DNA of 32,051 nucleotides from Dermabacter hominis NBRC 106157 (GCF_001570785.1 NZ_BCSI01000013.1:1-32051), one strand, 5' to 3'. Numbered from the stretch's first letter, positions 1 through 8,437 are shown. Translations and numbers: made by a program. The notes: generated from the letters alone by a model not told the origin.

Positions 1-9
1 TTTGAGGGT

Positions 10-38
10 TGAGCCCCGGCCGCTAGGGCCGGGGCTCA
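10..38. terminator. Perfect 12-bp GC-rich stem-loop
   Basis: A 12-bp perfect inverted repeat (10-21 against 27-38) with a 5-base loop. It lies at the window edge, downstream of the minus-strand gene array. Neither flank has a clear T-run, so it could be a bidirectional terminator between convergent genes or only an mRNA 3' end stabiliser. Confidence 0.55.
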
Positions 39-510
39 CACGTATTTAACGCCCGAATTTTTGGAGCCAATACCCGTGAGCTTAGGTTCGGGGTTTTCTT
101 TTGCCTTCATGCGATTGCTTGCGTCATCCGTGTGTTTACCGATCGTGCTGCCCGCATGGGGAATTGAGGCAGCTAGCTGAGCGCCTTCGCTCGCTTGGTC
201 ACTGAACTTTGTCCGTCGATCGAGGGGATCGCGGAGAAAAGCTGATTGCTCCACTTTTTCGCCGGTGTTAGATGCTTTGTACGTAGGCGATAGTCAGGAG
301 CCGGTGCCCGAAGTTTCGCCGGCACCTTGTCCTGGAGCCGCCCCTGCCTGTCTGGCCACCGAGTCTGCGCTCAAGTGTTGCTACGCTCCGACGGAATCTT
401 GCCATTGGACTCGTGCGGCTCCGCGAGGTTTTCGCCTTTATCGAGATCATCGCCGCTTTCGGGCGGGATGGCATGGGCTAAATACGCTGGCGGAGCCGCT
501 CAGTAGCTTG
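36..510 (-). pseudogene. Possible decayed copy of the stalked surface-protein family
   Basis: No convincing intact gene is visible here. On the minus strand, short open stretches look like the linker of the neighbouring paralogues. One reads ESGDDLDKGENLAEPHESNG and then hits a stop; it resembles the acidic segment after the membrane helix in the proteins at 582 and 2745. In another frame an Ala/Gly stretch (AGAAPGQGAGETSGTGS) also ends in a stop. A 72-codon open frame (36-254, GTG start) follows in that same frame without any recognisable domain, and no W-x-C...C domain is left. I infer a degraded linker remnant, but chance similarity of a low-complexity sequence is a real alternative. Confidence 0.25.
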
Positions 511-581
511 CAATTACCTTATGAAGGGTTCTTGCACTTTTGTTGTCGTTTTTGAGGAGTGGGAAGTCCAGGTGAGAATGT

Positions 582-1472
582 CTATCCCATCTTCGAAATG
601 AACTCGTCGCCCCAGGCGGTAACGTCTTCTGGGCTCAGCGCTTCGACGTTTGCACCGACGATATAGACGAGTGCGCCGGAAGAGTTCTGTTTGTAGCACG
701 TATGACTAGTCGTGGTTTTGGATTCGCATGTCCAGCTGCCTACGGTCTTCTTTTCTCCACTTCCGTACTTTGTGAACATGTCTTGGGTGTCTTTGTCACT
801 GATGATCGCAGCGATATAGACAAGAGTCATATCCTGGGAGACGTAGGTTCCGCTAGCGTCGCCGATTCCGGCATCGCCGTACGAGGGGTCGAGGCTTGTC
901 GAGCCAACCTGCTGGGGCAGGTTCCCCTTTGCTGCTTCGCCTCCGCCGCCGGGCTGCGGAGCTTCTCCTCCGCCTTGTCCCGGCTGAGGGCTATTCCCGC
1001 CGTCCCCGGGTTGCGGGTCGTTGTCCCCGGCGCCAGGCTGGGGGATTTTCTTACCGTCGCCGGGTTGAGGGGTGTCGCTGCTGTTTCCACCAGGCGCGGG
1101 GTTCGGAGCAGGAGCTGAACCCCCGTTGCTATTCTTGTTCCCCTCGTCGTTCTTGCCTTTGAGTTCCTTTTCCGCGGAGCTCACTTCTGAGGCAGGAACC
1201 TCTTTTTTGTCGTCGCCGCTGAGGAGCGTGAACGCGAGAACACCTCCACCGACCAGGAGCGCGAGAAGAAGGAGAGCACCACAGCCGATTCCAACCCATA
1301 GGCCAGCTTTGCTCTTTTTCTGCGGCGGCATGCTGCTCCCGGGGTATCCCGTGGGCTGGTTGTATTGCCCTTGGAAGCTGCCCTGATCGTATGAGGGCTG
1401 CTGGTTGTAGCCTTGGTTGCCGTTCGGATTTGCACTCGAAGCAGCTCCTGGCTGCCATCCGGGGTTGCTCAT
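582..1472 (-). CDS. Membrane-anchored stalk protein with C-terminal W-x-C...C domain (paralogue A)
   Basis: 296 residues; function unknown. Residues 1-50 are rich in Gln, Asn, Gly and Pro and probably cytoplasmic. After QKKSK comes one strongly hydrophobic helix (about 57-84), placing the C-terminus outside. An extracellular stalk follows with five to six PQPG-type repeats separated by Gly/Asp/Lys. The last ~105 residues form a folded domain with SWTC, a second Cys nine residues later (HTCYKQ) and a terminal AWGDEF helix, so a disulfide is likely. The ATG at 1472 was chosen because AGGAAG lies nine bases upstream; a longer open frame reaches 1577 but would include the promoter-like motif. It is the last gene of a five-member family array and probably has its own promoter. 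It could be a surface sensor, adhesin or ligand-binding protein; the sequence does not say which. Confidence 0.8.
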   Translation of the reverse strand: MSNPGWQPGAASSANPNGNQGYNQQPSYDQGSFQGQYNQPTGYPGSSMPPQKKSKAGLWVGIGCGALLLLALLVGGGVLAFTLLSGDDKKEVPASEVSSAEKELKGKNDEGNKNSNGGSAPAPNPAPGGNSSDTPQPGDGKKIPQPGAGDNDPQPGDGGNSPQPGQGGGEAPQPGGGGEAAKGNLPQQVGSTSLDPSYGDAGIGDASGTYVSQDMTLVYIAAIISDKDTQDMFTKYGSGEKKTVGSWTCESKTTTSHTCYKQNSSGALVYIVGANVEALSPEDVTAWGDEFISKMG

Positions 1473-1562
1473 GTTCGATGTCTTCCTGCTGTGCTGGGTC
1501 GCGTAGGTGCGAGAAGCGGACGGGACGTGTCGCAGACGCCAATATAGGCGCAGGCGCCAGTT

Positions 1563-1593
1563 AGTATTACACATCACATCGATGGAAACCTAG
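1563..1593 (-). promoter_or_regulatory. Promoter-like motif upstream of paralogue A
   Basis: The 15 bases at 1563-1577 (AGTATTACACATCAC on the plus strand) are identical to those at 3556-3570. In both places CTAG follows after exactly 12 bases. Read on the minus strand this is CTAG-N12-GTGATGTGTAATACT, where TAATAC fits a -10 box preceded by TG. The implied 5' leader to the start at 1472 is about 85 bases. The identical sequence in non-coding DNA in front of two otherwise diverged paralogues supports a conserved promoter. Confidence 0.6.
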
Positions 1594-1917
1594 AGTTGCC
1601 TATCACAAAATTGCGGTGAGAACACCAGGGGTTGAAGAATGCAGGCGGGAGGATTCTGCCGAGCTTTTGCCTACGGAATGTACCTCGGCAGCTTTGCCTT
1701 GGCTTTCGCATCTCACCCCCACGCTGTGCGTGCTCCCGTTCGGGTGCTTGTAGGTGGAACCGACGTTGAATCCGCTTACGCTTTGACAAGCCGCAGCGGG
1801 GTCCATCAGCCGTGCGGATTACACAGCAACGAGTTCGCAGGTCCGGGTCTAGATCTTCCGTGGCGGTCTCGCCAACGAAGCGGTGTGGGGCCGGGCTGGA
1901 GCCGTTCATTCGTTGGT
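1594..1917. other. Gene-free stretch between paralogues B and A
   Basis: No supported gene. Counting the leader and promoter of paralogue A, the space between the coding regions is about 445 bases. A 67-codon minus-strand frame starts at 1806 (ATG) and carries two Cys residues, but it has no ribosome binding site and no family resemblance. I see no tRNA arm, clear terminator or repeat. It may hold the 3' end of the B transcript and decayed sequence. Confidence 0.4.
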
Positions 1918-2748
1918 CTAAGGTGCGGTCGCAAGCTGATCGCCGAACTGGGCGATCTCGTTGAGGTCCTTCACATTGGAGGCCATAATGAGCACGATCG
2001 TGCCGCCAGGGCCCTGGGCGTAACAGTCGCCGCCGTTCTGTGCGAAGGCGTCTTCTTGGCACTTCCAGTTGCCGATCTGTTTTCCGGTCGCGTCAATATC
2101 TTGGACGAAGAGTTGACCGCTCTCGGGATCGTGGAATACCTGGACCCAGAAGATCGCAGCGCTGTTTGGTGAGGAGTACACCTTCTCAACATCACCGAAT
2201 TCTAGTTTCGGCTGGTTTTCGTCGACTTTGAAATCTCCCACTTGATCCGGGGGAGTGTAGCCGCCGCCGGAATTCGGTCCCGGGGCGGGATCCGGCTCGT
2301 TCGGTCCCGGCGCCGGCTGGGGAGCAGGGTCAGGATCGTTCAACCCTGGGGCCGGCTGGGATCCGGGATTAGGCGCCGGGTTCGGGTTCGGGTTCGGCTG
2401 CGGTGCTGAGCTCGGCCCAGGTGCTGGAGCCGGGTTGGGGTTCGGTGCAGGGTTATCCCCACCGCCATCACTCGCGGGAGCCTTGGGGTTCGGGGCGGTC
2501 GCGGGTGCGCTCGTAGTCGTGTCGTCTTTGGAGTCCGACGCTTCCTTGTCTTTGTTGTTCATGAGCATGAACGCGAGAATCCCACCGGCGATGAGAAGGA
2601 GCACGAACGCGACGCCCATCCCGATCGCGACCCACAGAACTATCCTGTTTTTCTTTTCCGTGGGTACCGAACCCGGGTGGTTCATCGGAGCGCCGCTCTG
2701 CGGTGCCTGGTATGGGCTTTCGGCTTGGTACTCCGGCGGTTGTGTCAT
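1918..2748 (-). CDS. Membrane-anchored stalk protein with C-terminal W-x-C...C domain (paralogue B)
   Basis: 276 residues; function unknown. Order of parts: a Pro/Gln-rich N-terminus (1-30), basic EKKNR, one membrane helix (about 36-63), an acidic/Thr segment, then a ~100-residue stalk of Pro-Asn-Pro-Ala and Pro-Gly repeats with Asp-Pro-Asp inserts. The C-terminal ~105 residues start near DQVGDF and contain NWKC, a second Cys eleven residues later (GDCYAQ) and an end helix with QFGDQL. The ATG start overlaps the TGA stop of the upstream paralogue C by four bases (ATGA), so translation is probably coupled and the two are co-expressed. The long Pro-rich stalk would lift the end domain through the cell wall; this is inference from composition. 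Confidence 0.82.
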   Translation of the reverse strand: MTQPPEYQAESPYQAPQSGAPMNHPGSVPTEKKNRIVLWVAIGMGVAFVLLLIAGGILAFMLMNNKDKEASDSKDDTTTSAPATAPNPKAPASDGGGDNPAPNPNPAPAPGPSSAPQPNPNPNPAPNPGSQPAPGLNDPDPAPQPAPGPNEPDPAPGPNSGGGYTPPDQVGDFKVDENQPKLEFGDVEKVYSSPNSAAIFWVQVFHDPESGQLFVQDIDATGKQIGNWKCQEDAFAQNGGDCYAQGPGGTIVLIMASNVKDLNEIAQFGDQLATAP

Positions 2749-3473
2749 GAGCTCGCTCCTCCGGCTGCGATGAATTGATCACCGAAGTTGGCGAGGGTTT
2801 GGGTATCTGGCGTGCCGATCACCTTCACGACGTCGGTGCCGTTGGAAGATTTCACGCAAATGTTTTGGCTCGGGTCTTCTTGGAAGGTCCCGCACGTCCA
2901 GCCGTTGATTTCTTGTCCGTCAGTGATGGTTTTCTTTTCATCCTCGGGGCTGAGCGTGGGATTTGCCGCGCCCGACACTTCGATCCAATCCATGGCGCTG
3001 TTGCTGTAGGCAGCGACGTAATCCGCACCGACAGTATTGCCTGTTCCAACGCCGGCGAGTCTGTAGTCGCCGATTTGTTGCGGTTTATTTGAACTGCTGT
3101 CGCCCGAGGGCTGTTCTGGCATGGGAGCAGGCCCTGGGTCGTTGCCGCCATCGTTGGGAGCCGGAGCGGGATTTGATGCCGTGCTGTCGCCGCCGCTGGG
3201 GGCGGGCGCTGGATTTGGTGCCGGTGCTGCAGCCGATGTCGTCGTGCCACCGTCTTTCGATTCCTTCGAATCGTCCCCGCCCATGAGCATCACTGCGAGC
3301 ACGATGACACCGATGAGGAGAGCGAGGAGCAAGAGGCAGCCGCAGCCGAAGCCGACCCATAGGCCGGTATTGCTCTTTTTTTGCTGTGGCATAGCGCCCG
3401 GGTATCCCATAGCGGGCTGCCCCTGCACCGCACCGTGATTGGTCGGAGCCTGATTCCACTGGTTGCTCGACAT
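2745..3473 (-). CDS. Membrane-anchored stalk protein with C-terminal W-x-C...C domain (paralogue C)
   Basis: 242 residues; function unknown. Residues 1-33 are Gln/Gly/Pro-rich and probably cytoplasmic; the helix at about 37-64 follows QKKSN, much like paralogue A. The stalk (about 65-135) alternates Ala/Pro with Gly/Asp/Asn. The end domain begins near QQIGDYRL and contains GWTC, a second Cys eleven residues on (QNICVKS), then a NFGDQF helix. The ATG at 3473 was chosen over an upstream in-frame frame reaching 3515 because GAGGAC precedes it by about eight bases and the family N-terminus begins there. It is first in a two-gene unit with paralogue B and is preceded by the shared promoter-like motif at 3556. 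Confidence 0.82.
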   Translation of the reverse strand: MSSNQWNQAPTNHGAVQGQPAMGYPGAMPQQKKSNTGLWVGFGCGCLLLLALLIGVIVLAVMLMGGDDSKESKDGGTTTSAAAPAPNPAPAPSGGDSTASNPAPAPNDGGNDPGPAPMPEQPSGDSSSNKPQQIGDYRLAGVGTGNTVGADYVAAYSNSAMDWIEVSGAANPTLSPEDEKKTITDGQEINGWTCGTFQEDPSQNICVKSSNGTDVVKVIGTPDTQTLANFGDQFIAAGGASS

Positions 3474-3555
3474 GTGCGGGGTCCTCATCGGGTGGGGTGG
3501 TGTGCGCACGCGCACAAGGGATAGCGCAGCTGACTGTAACGCTGTGCCGTTCGTC

Positions 3556-3586
3556 AGTATTACACATCACGCCGAAGGGGTACTAG
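3556..3586 (-). promoter_or_regulatory. Promoter-like motif upstream of paralogue C
   Basis: This is the second copy of the motif seen at 1563-1593: the 15-base core at 3556-3570 is identical, and CTAG is again 12 bases further on (3583-3586). On the minus strand the TAATAC element would be the -10 box, giving a leader of about 75 bases to the start at 3473. The intervening 12 bases are not conserved, which argues for a functional two-part element and not a recent duplication of the whole region. Confidence 0.6.
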
Positions 3587-3634
3587 GGCTTCCGTTAATC
3601 TACGGCGCGGTGTGCGGGGCGAGACCTACTTCGG

Positions 3635-4186
3635 CTACTTGAGTTGCTCCATAAACTCTTCACCCCAGGCCGCAATGGTGCTGAGGTCGGCGTCGGTATC
3701 AAGCGGAACGAGGAGAACTCTTCCACGTTCGTCGTCGGCCATGCAGACGTTCATCTCGTACTGCGTCCCGCACACCCAAGGCCCGATGTCTTGCCGGTTC
3801 ATGAGGCCGGCGGTGTCCTCTTCAAACGTGCGGCCCGGATCATTCTCGATCCCGATCTCGAACCCGCCGCCGCTCTCATCTTCGTAGCGGGCGCGCACGA
3901 CGTAATCGTGATCCGGGTCTTCCCCGCGGGCTTCGGAATAAGCAAGGTGGGTATCGCCCACCGTTTCGGGTTCTCCGGATTTGGGGGACACAGCCTGGGA
4001 GCTTGAAGTATCGGGGGAGGGGTCCGACGCTTGCTCTTCCCTATCGCCCAGGAACATGAAGGCAAGAAGCCCGGCAACAGTGAGTGCTGCGAGCACAAAC
4101 AATGCCCCGACACATCCGAGCAGCGTCCATAGAAGCGTGTTGTTCGTGCGCTTTGACGCAGCGGGTTGGGGATTCGGCTGACTCAT
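3635..4186 (-). CDS. Short-stalk membrane-anchored protein of the same family (paralogue D)
   Basis: 183 residues; function unknown. It has a short basic/Pro N-terminus (1-16), one membrane helix (about 17-46), a brief Asp/Ser/Pro linker (47-75) and no long proline stalk. The end domain (about 76-183) is more acidic than in its relatives and has GPWVC, a second Cys eight residues later (NVCMAD) and a terminal AWGEEF helix. The ATG at 4186 begins the family-like N-terminus; a TTG at 4204 is an alternative, and neither has a strong ribosome binding site. The gene starts only 20 bases after the lipoprotein gene at 4207 ends, so it is probably expressed from that gene's promoter. Confidence 0.75.
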   Translation of the reverse strand: MSQPNPQPAASKRTNNTLLWTLLGCVGALFVLAALTVAGLLAFMFLGDREEQASDPSPDTSSSQAVSPKSGEPETVGDTHLAYSEARGEDPDHDYVVRARYEDESGGGFEIGIENDPGRTFEEDTAGLMNRQDIGPWVCGTQYEMNVCMADDERGRVLLVPLDTDADLSTIAAWGEEFMEQLK

Positions 4187-4206
4187 CGGTGATCGCAAGC
4201 ACAAGC

Positions 4207-4827
4207 TTAGAGGAACGCGTCTTTGATTTCGTCACCGAGGCGCACGAGCGGCTCAAAGCCATCGGCGTTCGAGGACACCTCGAGGTAAAGGTTGTATTTC
4301 GGGACGATTTGCGCGCACGTGGGGGAGTCGTTAGCGGCGAGGTGAGACTCGGCCTCGACACAGTGCCACTCGCCGCTCGTGAAAACGTACTCCTCGTCCG
4401 TAAAGTCCTTGAGGTAGGTGAAAAGTGTCGACGAACTGGTCTGCATCTCGAACCGGACGATGCGCGTCTCGTCGTCTCCATTCTGCGCGGAGTAGAGCGC
4501 TTCGTAACGGTAGGACCCCTCGTCGAAGGGTGAGAGTTCCGAGCGCTCGAGTTTCATGCCATCGAGATCCTCGGGAGGTGTTTTTCCTTCGGGATCGAAG
4601 TATTCGGGTTCGCCGCTAAATGGCTCGTCTTCCGTCGACTCGCCGTTAGTGTCGCTTGCTTTGGTGGGGGCGCTCTCGGTATTTGGGGCGGACTCTGCGG
4701 CGTGGGCCGATCCGTTGGCGACGTTCTCGCCGCCACCTCCGCACGCGGTCAGGCTCGCGACGGCGAGGAGGATCGCGGCGGTTGCGCCGAGAACGCCGGT
4801 GGGACGGGTGGGAAGGCAGTAAGGCAT
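4207..4827 (-). CDS. Lipoprotein carrying the same C-terminal domain (paralogue E)
   Basis: 206 residues; function unknown. A lipoprotein signal peptide ends in LTAC, with the lipidated Cys at residue 29, so the mature protein would be tethered to the outer face of the membrane. A Ser/Thr/Asn/Glu-rich linker (about 30-80) leads to an end domain with GEWHC, a second Cys fourteen residues later (SPTCAQ) and a RLGDEI helix. That matches the plan of the four helix-anchored neighbours, so I count it as a fifth family member with a different anchor. The start at 4827 is well supported: GAGGAGG sits about seven bases upstream. It probably leads a two-gene unit with paralogue D. Confidence 0.8.
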   Translation of the reverse strand: MPYCLPTRPTGVLGATAAILLAVASLTACGGGGENVANGSAHAAESAPNTESAPTKASDTNGESTEDEPFSGEPEYFDPEGKTPPEDLDGMKLERSELSPFDEGSYRYEALYSAQNGDDETRIVRFEMQTSSSTLFTYLKDFTDEEYVFTSGEWHCVEAESHLAANDSPTCAQIVPKYNLYLEVSSNADGFEPLVRLGDEIKDAFL

Positions 4828-4983
4828 CGGGGAACCTCCTCGTGTGGCGGCGTCGGAAGTGCCGCCTCCACAATTGTGGCAGGGCAACGGCGCCGCGGTG
4901 ACGCCATTGCCGCGCATCGTTATGGAATGTTCACCGAAGCATGGAGATCGGAAACCGTGGAGCGGCGTTCCCCAGCGCGCCTC

Positions 4984-6471
4984 CTATTTATGGAAGAGGG
5001 TCTTCTTGCCAAATGCCGGTTCGCTCGTCACAAGCACGCCGAGGGCGCGGAACACCGATTCATCTACGGAGCCGAGGATCGTCGTCGTGTGCACGTCGCA
5101 GCCACGCAGATTCTTAATCTGCGCGAGCGCGGCGGCGGCATTCTCGTCGCTTCCCGCGGAGACCGATAGGGCGATGAGCACTTCGTCGGTGTGCAGGCGC
5201 GGGTTGCGCGAACCCAAGTGGTCCACCTTGAGAGTCTGGATCGGCTTGATCGACTCGGGCGACAGCAAAAGGGCGTCCTCGGGAATTCCCGCGAGATGCT
5301 TGAGCGCGTTGAGGAGCATTGCCGCGGAAGCGCCGAGTAGATCGGAGGTCTTCCCGGTAATCAGGGTGCCGTCGGAAAGCTCGAGGCACGAAGCAGGCCC
5401 GCCGGTTTTTTCTGCAAGCGCGAGCGCGGGTTGCACGGTCGGGCGGATCGTTTCATCCACGCCGAGTTTCGCCATCACGAGCTTGATGCGCTGCGATTCG
5501 AGCGGGGGAAGTTCGAGCTTCTTTTCGGAGACTCGGGCCTTGAAGTACCGGCGCACAACCTCTTGCGTCGCGGCCTCGCGGCAGGCGTCATCGTCGGTGA
5601 TCGCGTACCCGGCCATGTTCACGCCCATGTCGGTCGGAGAAGCGTAAGGGCACTGCCCGAGGATACGTTCGAGGAGGATTCTGAGCAGGGGGAACGCTTC
5701 GATATCGCGGTTGTAGTTGACGGCCTTTTCGCCGTACGTTTCGAGATGGAACGGGTCGATGAGGTTGACGTCGTCGAGATCCGCCGTTGCCGCCTCGTAG
5801 GCGAGGTTCACGGGGTGCTCAAGCGGAAGGTTCCAGATCGGGAACGTCTCGAATTTCGCATAGCTCGAGGCGATTCCACGCTTGTGGTCGTGATAAATCT
5901 GCGACAGGCACGTCGCAAGTTTGCCCGACCCCGGCCCCGGCGCCGTCACGATAATGAGGTCGCGCTCGGTTTTCGCCCACTCGTTTTGACCAAGCCCCTC
6001 CTCGGACACGACGAGGGTCGGGTCCGGGTAGCCCTTGATCGTGCGGTGGCGCACGACCGTCAAACCGAGCCGCTCCATGCGAGTTTTAAACTGCGACGCC
6101 GCCTCGTTACGATCGTCCATTTGCGTGAGCACGATCGTGTTAACGAGGAAACCGCGCTCGCGGAACACATCCACGAGGCGCAGAACGTCCTCCTCATACG
6201 TGATGCCGAGGTCGGCGCGCATCTTGTCGTGTTCAATATCGTGGGCGTTGATGGCGATAAGGATCTCGAGCTCATCCTTCAGCTCATACAGCATCGCGAT
6301 CTTGTTATCCGGTGTGAACCCGGGAAGAACCCTCGAAGCGTGCAGGTCGTCGAAAAGCTTGCCGCCCATCTCGAGGTAGAGCTTCCCGCCGATCTGAGCG
6401 CGCCTTTCGGCGATGTGCTTCGACTGCAGCTCGATGTATTTTTCGGGATCAAAACCTTGCGTGCGTGCCAT
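4984..6471 (-). CDS. UPF0371/DUF1846 family protein
   Basis: 495 residues, the usual length for the UPF0371 (DUF1846) family, whose physiological role is not settled. The N-terminus ([15 protein letters not shown]), the [15 protein letters not shown] segment and the [26 protein letters not shown] region are the parts I recognise as family signatures. APGPGSGK near residue 190 looks like a phosphate-binding loop, but I do not assert nucleotide hydrolysis. The start is firm: AGGAGG lies about eight bases upstream of the ATG at 6471. It stands alone, in line with the sugar importer upstream but separated from it by a stem-loop region. No signal peptide, so it is cytoplasmic. Confidence 0.88.
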   Translation of the reverse strand: MARTQGFDPEKYIELQSKHIAERRAQIGGKLYLEMGGKLFDDLHASRVLPGFTPDNKIAMLYELKDELEILIAINAHDIEHDKMRADLGITYEEDVLRLVDVFRERGFLVNTIVLTQMDDRNEAASQFKTRMERLGLTVVRHRTIKGYPDPTLVVSEEGLGQNEWAKTERDLIIVTAPGPGSGKLATCLSQIYHDHKRGIASSYAKFETFPIWNLPLEHPVNLAYEAATADLDDVNLIDPFHLETYGEKAVNYNRDIEAFPLLRILLERILGQCPYASPTDMGVNMAGYAITDDDACREAATQEVVRRYFKARVSEKKLELPPLESQRIKLVMAKLGVDETIRPTVQPALALAEKTGGPASCLELSDGTLITGKTSDLLGASAAMLLNALKHLAGIPEDALLLSPESIKPIQTLKVDHLGSRNPRLHTDEVLIALSVSAGSDENAAAALAQIKNLRGCDVHTTTILGSVDESVFRALGVLVTSEPAFGKKTLFHK

Positions 6472-6523
6472 GCGAGCCTCCTGCGCTGAGAAAATAAAAA
6501 TGAGGGGGCCGTTGGCATACGAC

Positions 6524-6535
6524 CTGCATGTGCAG
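6524..6535. promoter_or_regulatory. Short palindrome upstream of the UPF0371 gene
   Basis: CTGCATGTGCAG is a 12-bp palindrome about 53 bases upstream of the UPF0371 start codon. It could be an operator, but it is short and I found no second copy in the window. Confidence 0.25.
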
Positions 6536-6549
6536 CCCTCGACATCTTA

Positions 6550-6607
6550 GGGCACGAGCGGGGGAGTTTCCAGGACCTTTGAGGTCCGACGGTCCCCGCG
6601 CGTGCCC
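6550..6607. terminator. Long imperfect inverted repeat after the glucose-type importer operon
   Basis: GGGCACG (6550-6556) pairs with CGTGCCC (6601-6607), CGGGGA-type arms pair inside it, and GGACC/GGTCC (6573-6587) forms the tip. It lies just beyond the stop of the last permease gene. The position fits an operon end, but no U-run follows on the minus strand. Confidence 0.45.
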
Positions 6608-6640
6608 GGGATGCCTACTCTTTCGCGGTGGCTTGAGCTC

Positions 6641-7471
6641 TCAGCCCTTGACGGAGCCGCTCATCATGCCCGAAATGAAGTACTTCGACAGCAGGATGTA
6701 CACGACGAGGGTGGGAGCCGAAGCAAGAAGTGCGCCCGCCATCGACACCCCGTAGTTGGTCAGCAGCGCGCCGTTGGCGAGGTTGTTGAGGGCGAGGGTC
6801 ACCGGGCCGTTCATCGGGGTCGCGAAGAACACCGCGAATAGGAAGTCGTTCCACGCGTTCGTGAACTGCCAGATCATGACCACCACGAAACCGGGAATCG
6901 AGATGGGCAGCGCAACGGACCAGAACGTGCGGAGCATCCCCGCGCCATCAACCTTGGCGGCTTCGATGAGCGATTCGGGAACCGTCTCGAAGTAGTTGCG
7001 GAAGATGAGCGTGCAGATCGGGATACCGAACACGACGTGCACGAGAATAAGCGAGGGAACGCCCGAGTCGATGGGCAGAGAAAGCACGAGCGAGAGCAGG
7101 GGGATCATCACGGCCTGGTAGGGCAGGAACATGCCAAACAGGAGGAACGTGAACACCAGATCCGCCCCGGGGAAACGCCAGCGGGACAGCACGAAGCCGT
7201 TCATGCACCCGAGAGCCGAAGAGATGATCGTCGAGGGAATGACCATCGCAAACGAACGTCCCATCGCAGGCGAGAGCGTTTCCCAGGCTTCCGCCCAGTT
7301 CTCAAGCGTCCACTCGCTCGGCAGCGCCCAGGCGCGGGCGGCCGAGGCATCGCCGCCCGTTTTGAAGCTCGTGACGATGAGGACATAGACGGGAATCAGG
7401 ACGAGGACGACGCCGATGAGGAGAAGGGCAAGGCGGACGAACCGCCACGGGGAAACCGAGGAGGTGTTCAC
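6641..7471 (-). CDS. Sugar ABC importer permease, MalG-type (importer 1)
   Basis: 276 residues with about six membrane helices; one of two inner-membrane subunits of a carbohydrate importer of the CUT1 class. The cytoplasmic EAA loop that contacts the ATPase reads EAAKVDGAGMLRTFWSVALP, a canonical match. The C-terminus SGSVKG is typical of this subunit. The GTG start at 7471 overlaps the stop of the upstream permease by four bases (GTGA), so the two are translationally coupled. With the binding protein upstream it forms a three-gene operon; no ATPase gene is present. Confidence 0.92.
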   Translation of the reverse strand: MNTSSVSPWRFVRLALLLIGVVLVLIPVYVLIVTSFKTGGDASAARAWALPSEWTLENWAEAWETLSPAMGRSFAMVIPSTIISSALGCMNGFVLSRWRFPGADLVFTFLLFGMFLPYQAVMIPLLSLVLSLPIDSGVPSLILVHVVFGIPICTLIFRNYFETVPESLIEAAKVDGAGMLRTFWSVALPISIPGFVVVMIWQFTNAWNDFLFAVFFATPMNGPVTLALNNLANGALLTNYGVSMAGALLASAPTLVVYILLSKYFISGMMSGSVKG

Positions 7472-8358
7472 GACTGACGCTCCCTGTGTTGCTGAATGAG
7501 ATAAGGAACGATGAGGACACCCACGATGATGAGAAGAATCGTGCCGACGGCAGCCGCGTTCGCGTAATCGAAGCTCGACTTAAACACGAACATGTCCACG
7601 GCGGGGATCTTGGTTTGGTAGTTCGAGGGTTTCGAAATCGACATGATGAGGTCGAAGCTCTTGAGGCTCATGTGCGCGATAATCACGAGAGCGCTCATGA
7701 TGATGGGGGTGAGCTGCGGGAAAATCACGTGGCGGTAGATCTGCCACTCGCTCGCGCCATCCATGCGCCCCGCTTCGCGAAGCTCATCGGGAACGCCGCG
7801 GAAGCCGGCGAGAAAGAGCGCCATGACGTAGCCGCTCAGCTGCCAAATCGCCGGAAGGGCGATCGCGGCGATGCCCCACGTGATGTTGTTCCACCACGGG
7901 TTTTGGAGAAAGCCGAGCCCCACCATCTGAAAGAGGCGGTTCAATCCGCTTGCACTCTCGCCCTGGTTGGAGTTGAGGAGCCAGCGCCACACCACACCCG
8001 AGGCCACGAAGGACACAGCCATGGGGAAAAGGTAGATGGTTTGGAACACTCGACCACCTTTGATGGGCCGATCGAGAAGCCACGCCCACACGAACCCGGT
8101 GATCATCGCGCCACCTAAGAACACCGCCGTGAAAATCACGAGGTTCATGAGTGAGTGGCGAAAATCGGGGCTCGAGAGAAGAGCGATGTAGTTATCGAGG
8201 CCAACGAACTTACTGGGTTGCACGCCGTTTGCTTGCGCCGCCGTGTGGTTGTCCGTGAGAGAGGTCCACACGTTCTGCGCCATAAGCACGTAGACGAAGA
8301 TCCCCACGAGAATGAGCGAAGGCGAGATGAGCAGCAGGGGCGCCGCATACTTTTTCAT
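7468..8358 (-). CDS. Sugar ABC importer permease, MalF-type (importer 1)
   Basis: 296 residues with about six membrane helices; partner of the permease at 6641. The first helix begins at about residue 5, and the EAA loop reads EAGRMDGASEWQIYRHVIFP. The ATG at 8358 has a modest AGGA about nine bases upstream. It lies 90 bases after the binding-protein gene, and a strong stem-loop sits in that gap. Substrate specificity is set by the binding protein, not by this subunit. Confidence 0.92.
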   Translation of the reverse strand: MKKYAAPLLLISPSLILVGIFVYVLMAQNVWTSLTDNHTAAQANGVQPSKFVGLDNYIALLSSPDFRHSLMNLVIFTAVFLGGAMITGFVWAWLLDRPIKGGRVFQTIYLFPMAVSFVASGVVWRWLLNSNQGESASGLNRLFQMVGLGFLQNPWWNNITWGIAAIALPAIWQLSGYVMALFLAGFRGVPDELREAGRMDGASEWQIYRHVIFPQLTPIIMSALVIIAHMSLKSFDLIMSISKPSNYQTKIPAVDMFVFKSSFDYANAAAVGTILLIIVGVLIVPYLIQQHRERQS

Positions 8359-8381
8359 GCCTGGTCCTAGGGTGGAAGTGG

Positions 8382-8437
8382 CATCGGTGGGGGCCGGGCG
8401 AGCGTCGGAAATGAGATCCCCGGCCCCGAAACCGATG
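8382..8437 (-). terminator. Intercistronic stem-loop between binding-protein and permease genes
   Basis: CATCGGT (8382-8388) pairs with ACCGATG (8431-8437), and GGGGCCGG (8390-8397) pairs with CCGGCCCC (8420-8427). The hairpin follows directly after the binding-protein stop region. Partial termination or 3' protection here would give more binding protein than permease, which is common in such operons; this is inference from position and structure. Confidence 0.65.

Noticed and set aside
920-1110. Repetitive GC-rich DNA that might look like a tandem repeat or CRISPR-like array
   Set aside because: It encodes the PQPG stalk of paralogue A; units vary in length and there are no spacers of uniform size.
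1639-2172. 177-codon plus-strand frame across the gap between paralogues B and A
   Set aside because: It runs antisense into paralogue B, lacks a binding site and has no recognisable domain.
5431-6489. Long plus-strand open frame (352 codons) opposite the UPF0371 gene
   Set aside because: It is Arg/His/Val-rich, has no domain, and mirrors a well-supported gene with a strong ribosome binding site on the other strand.
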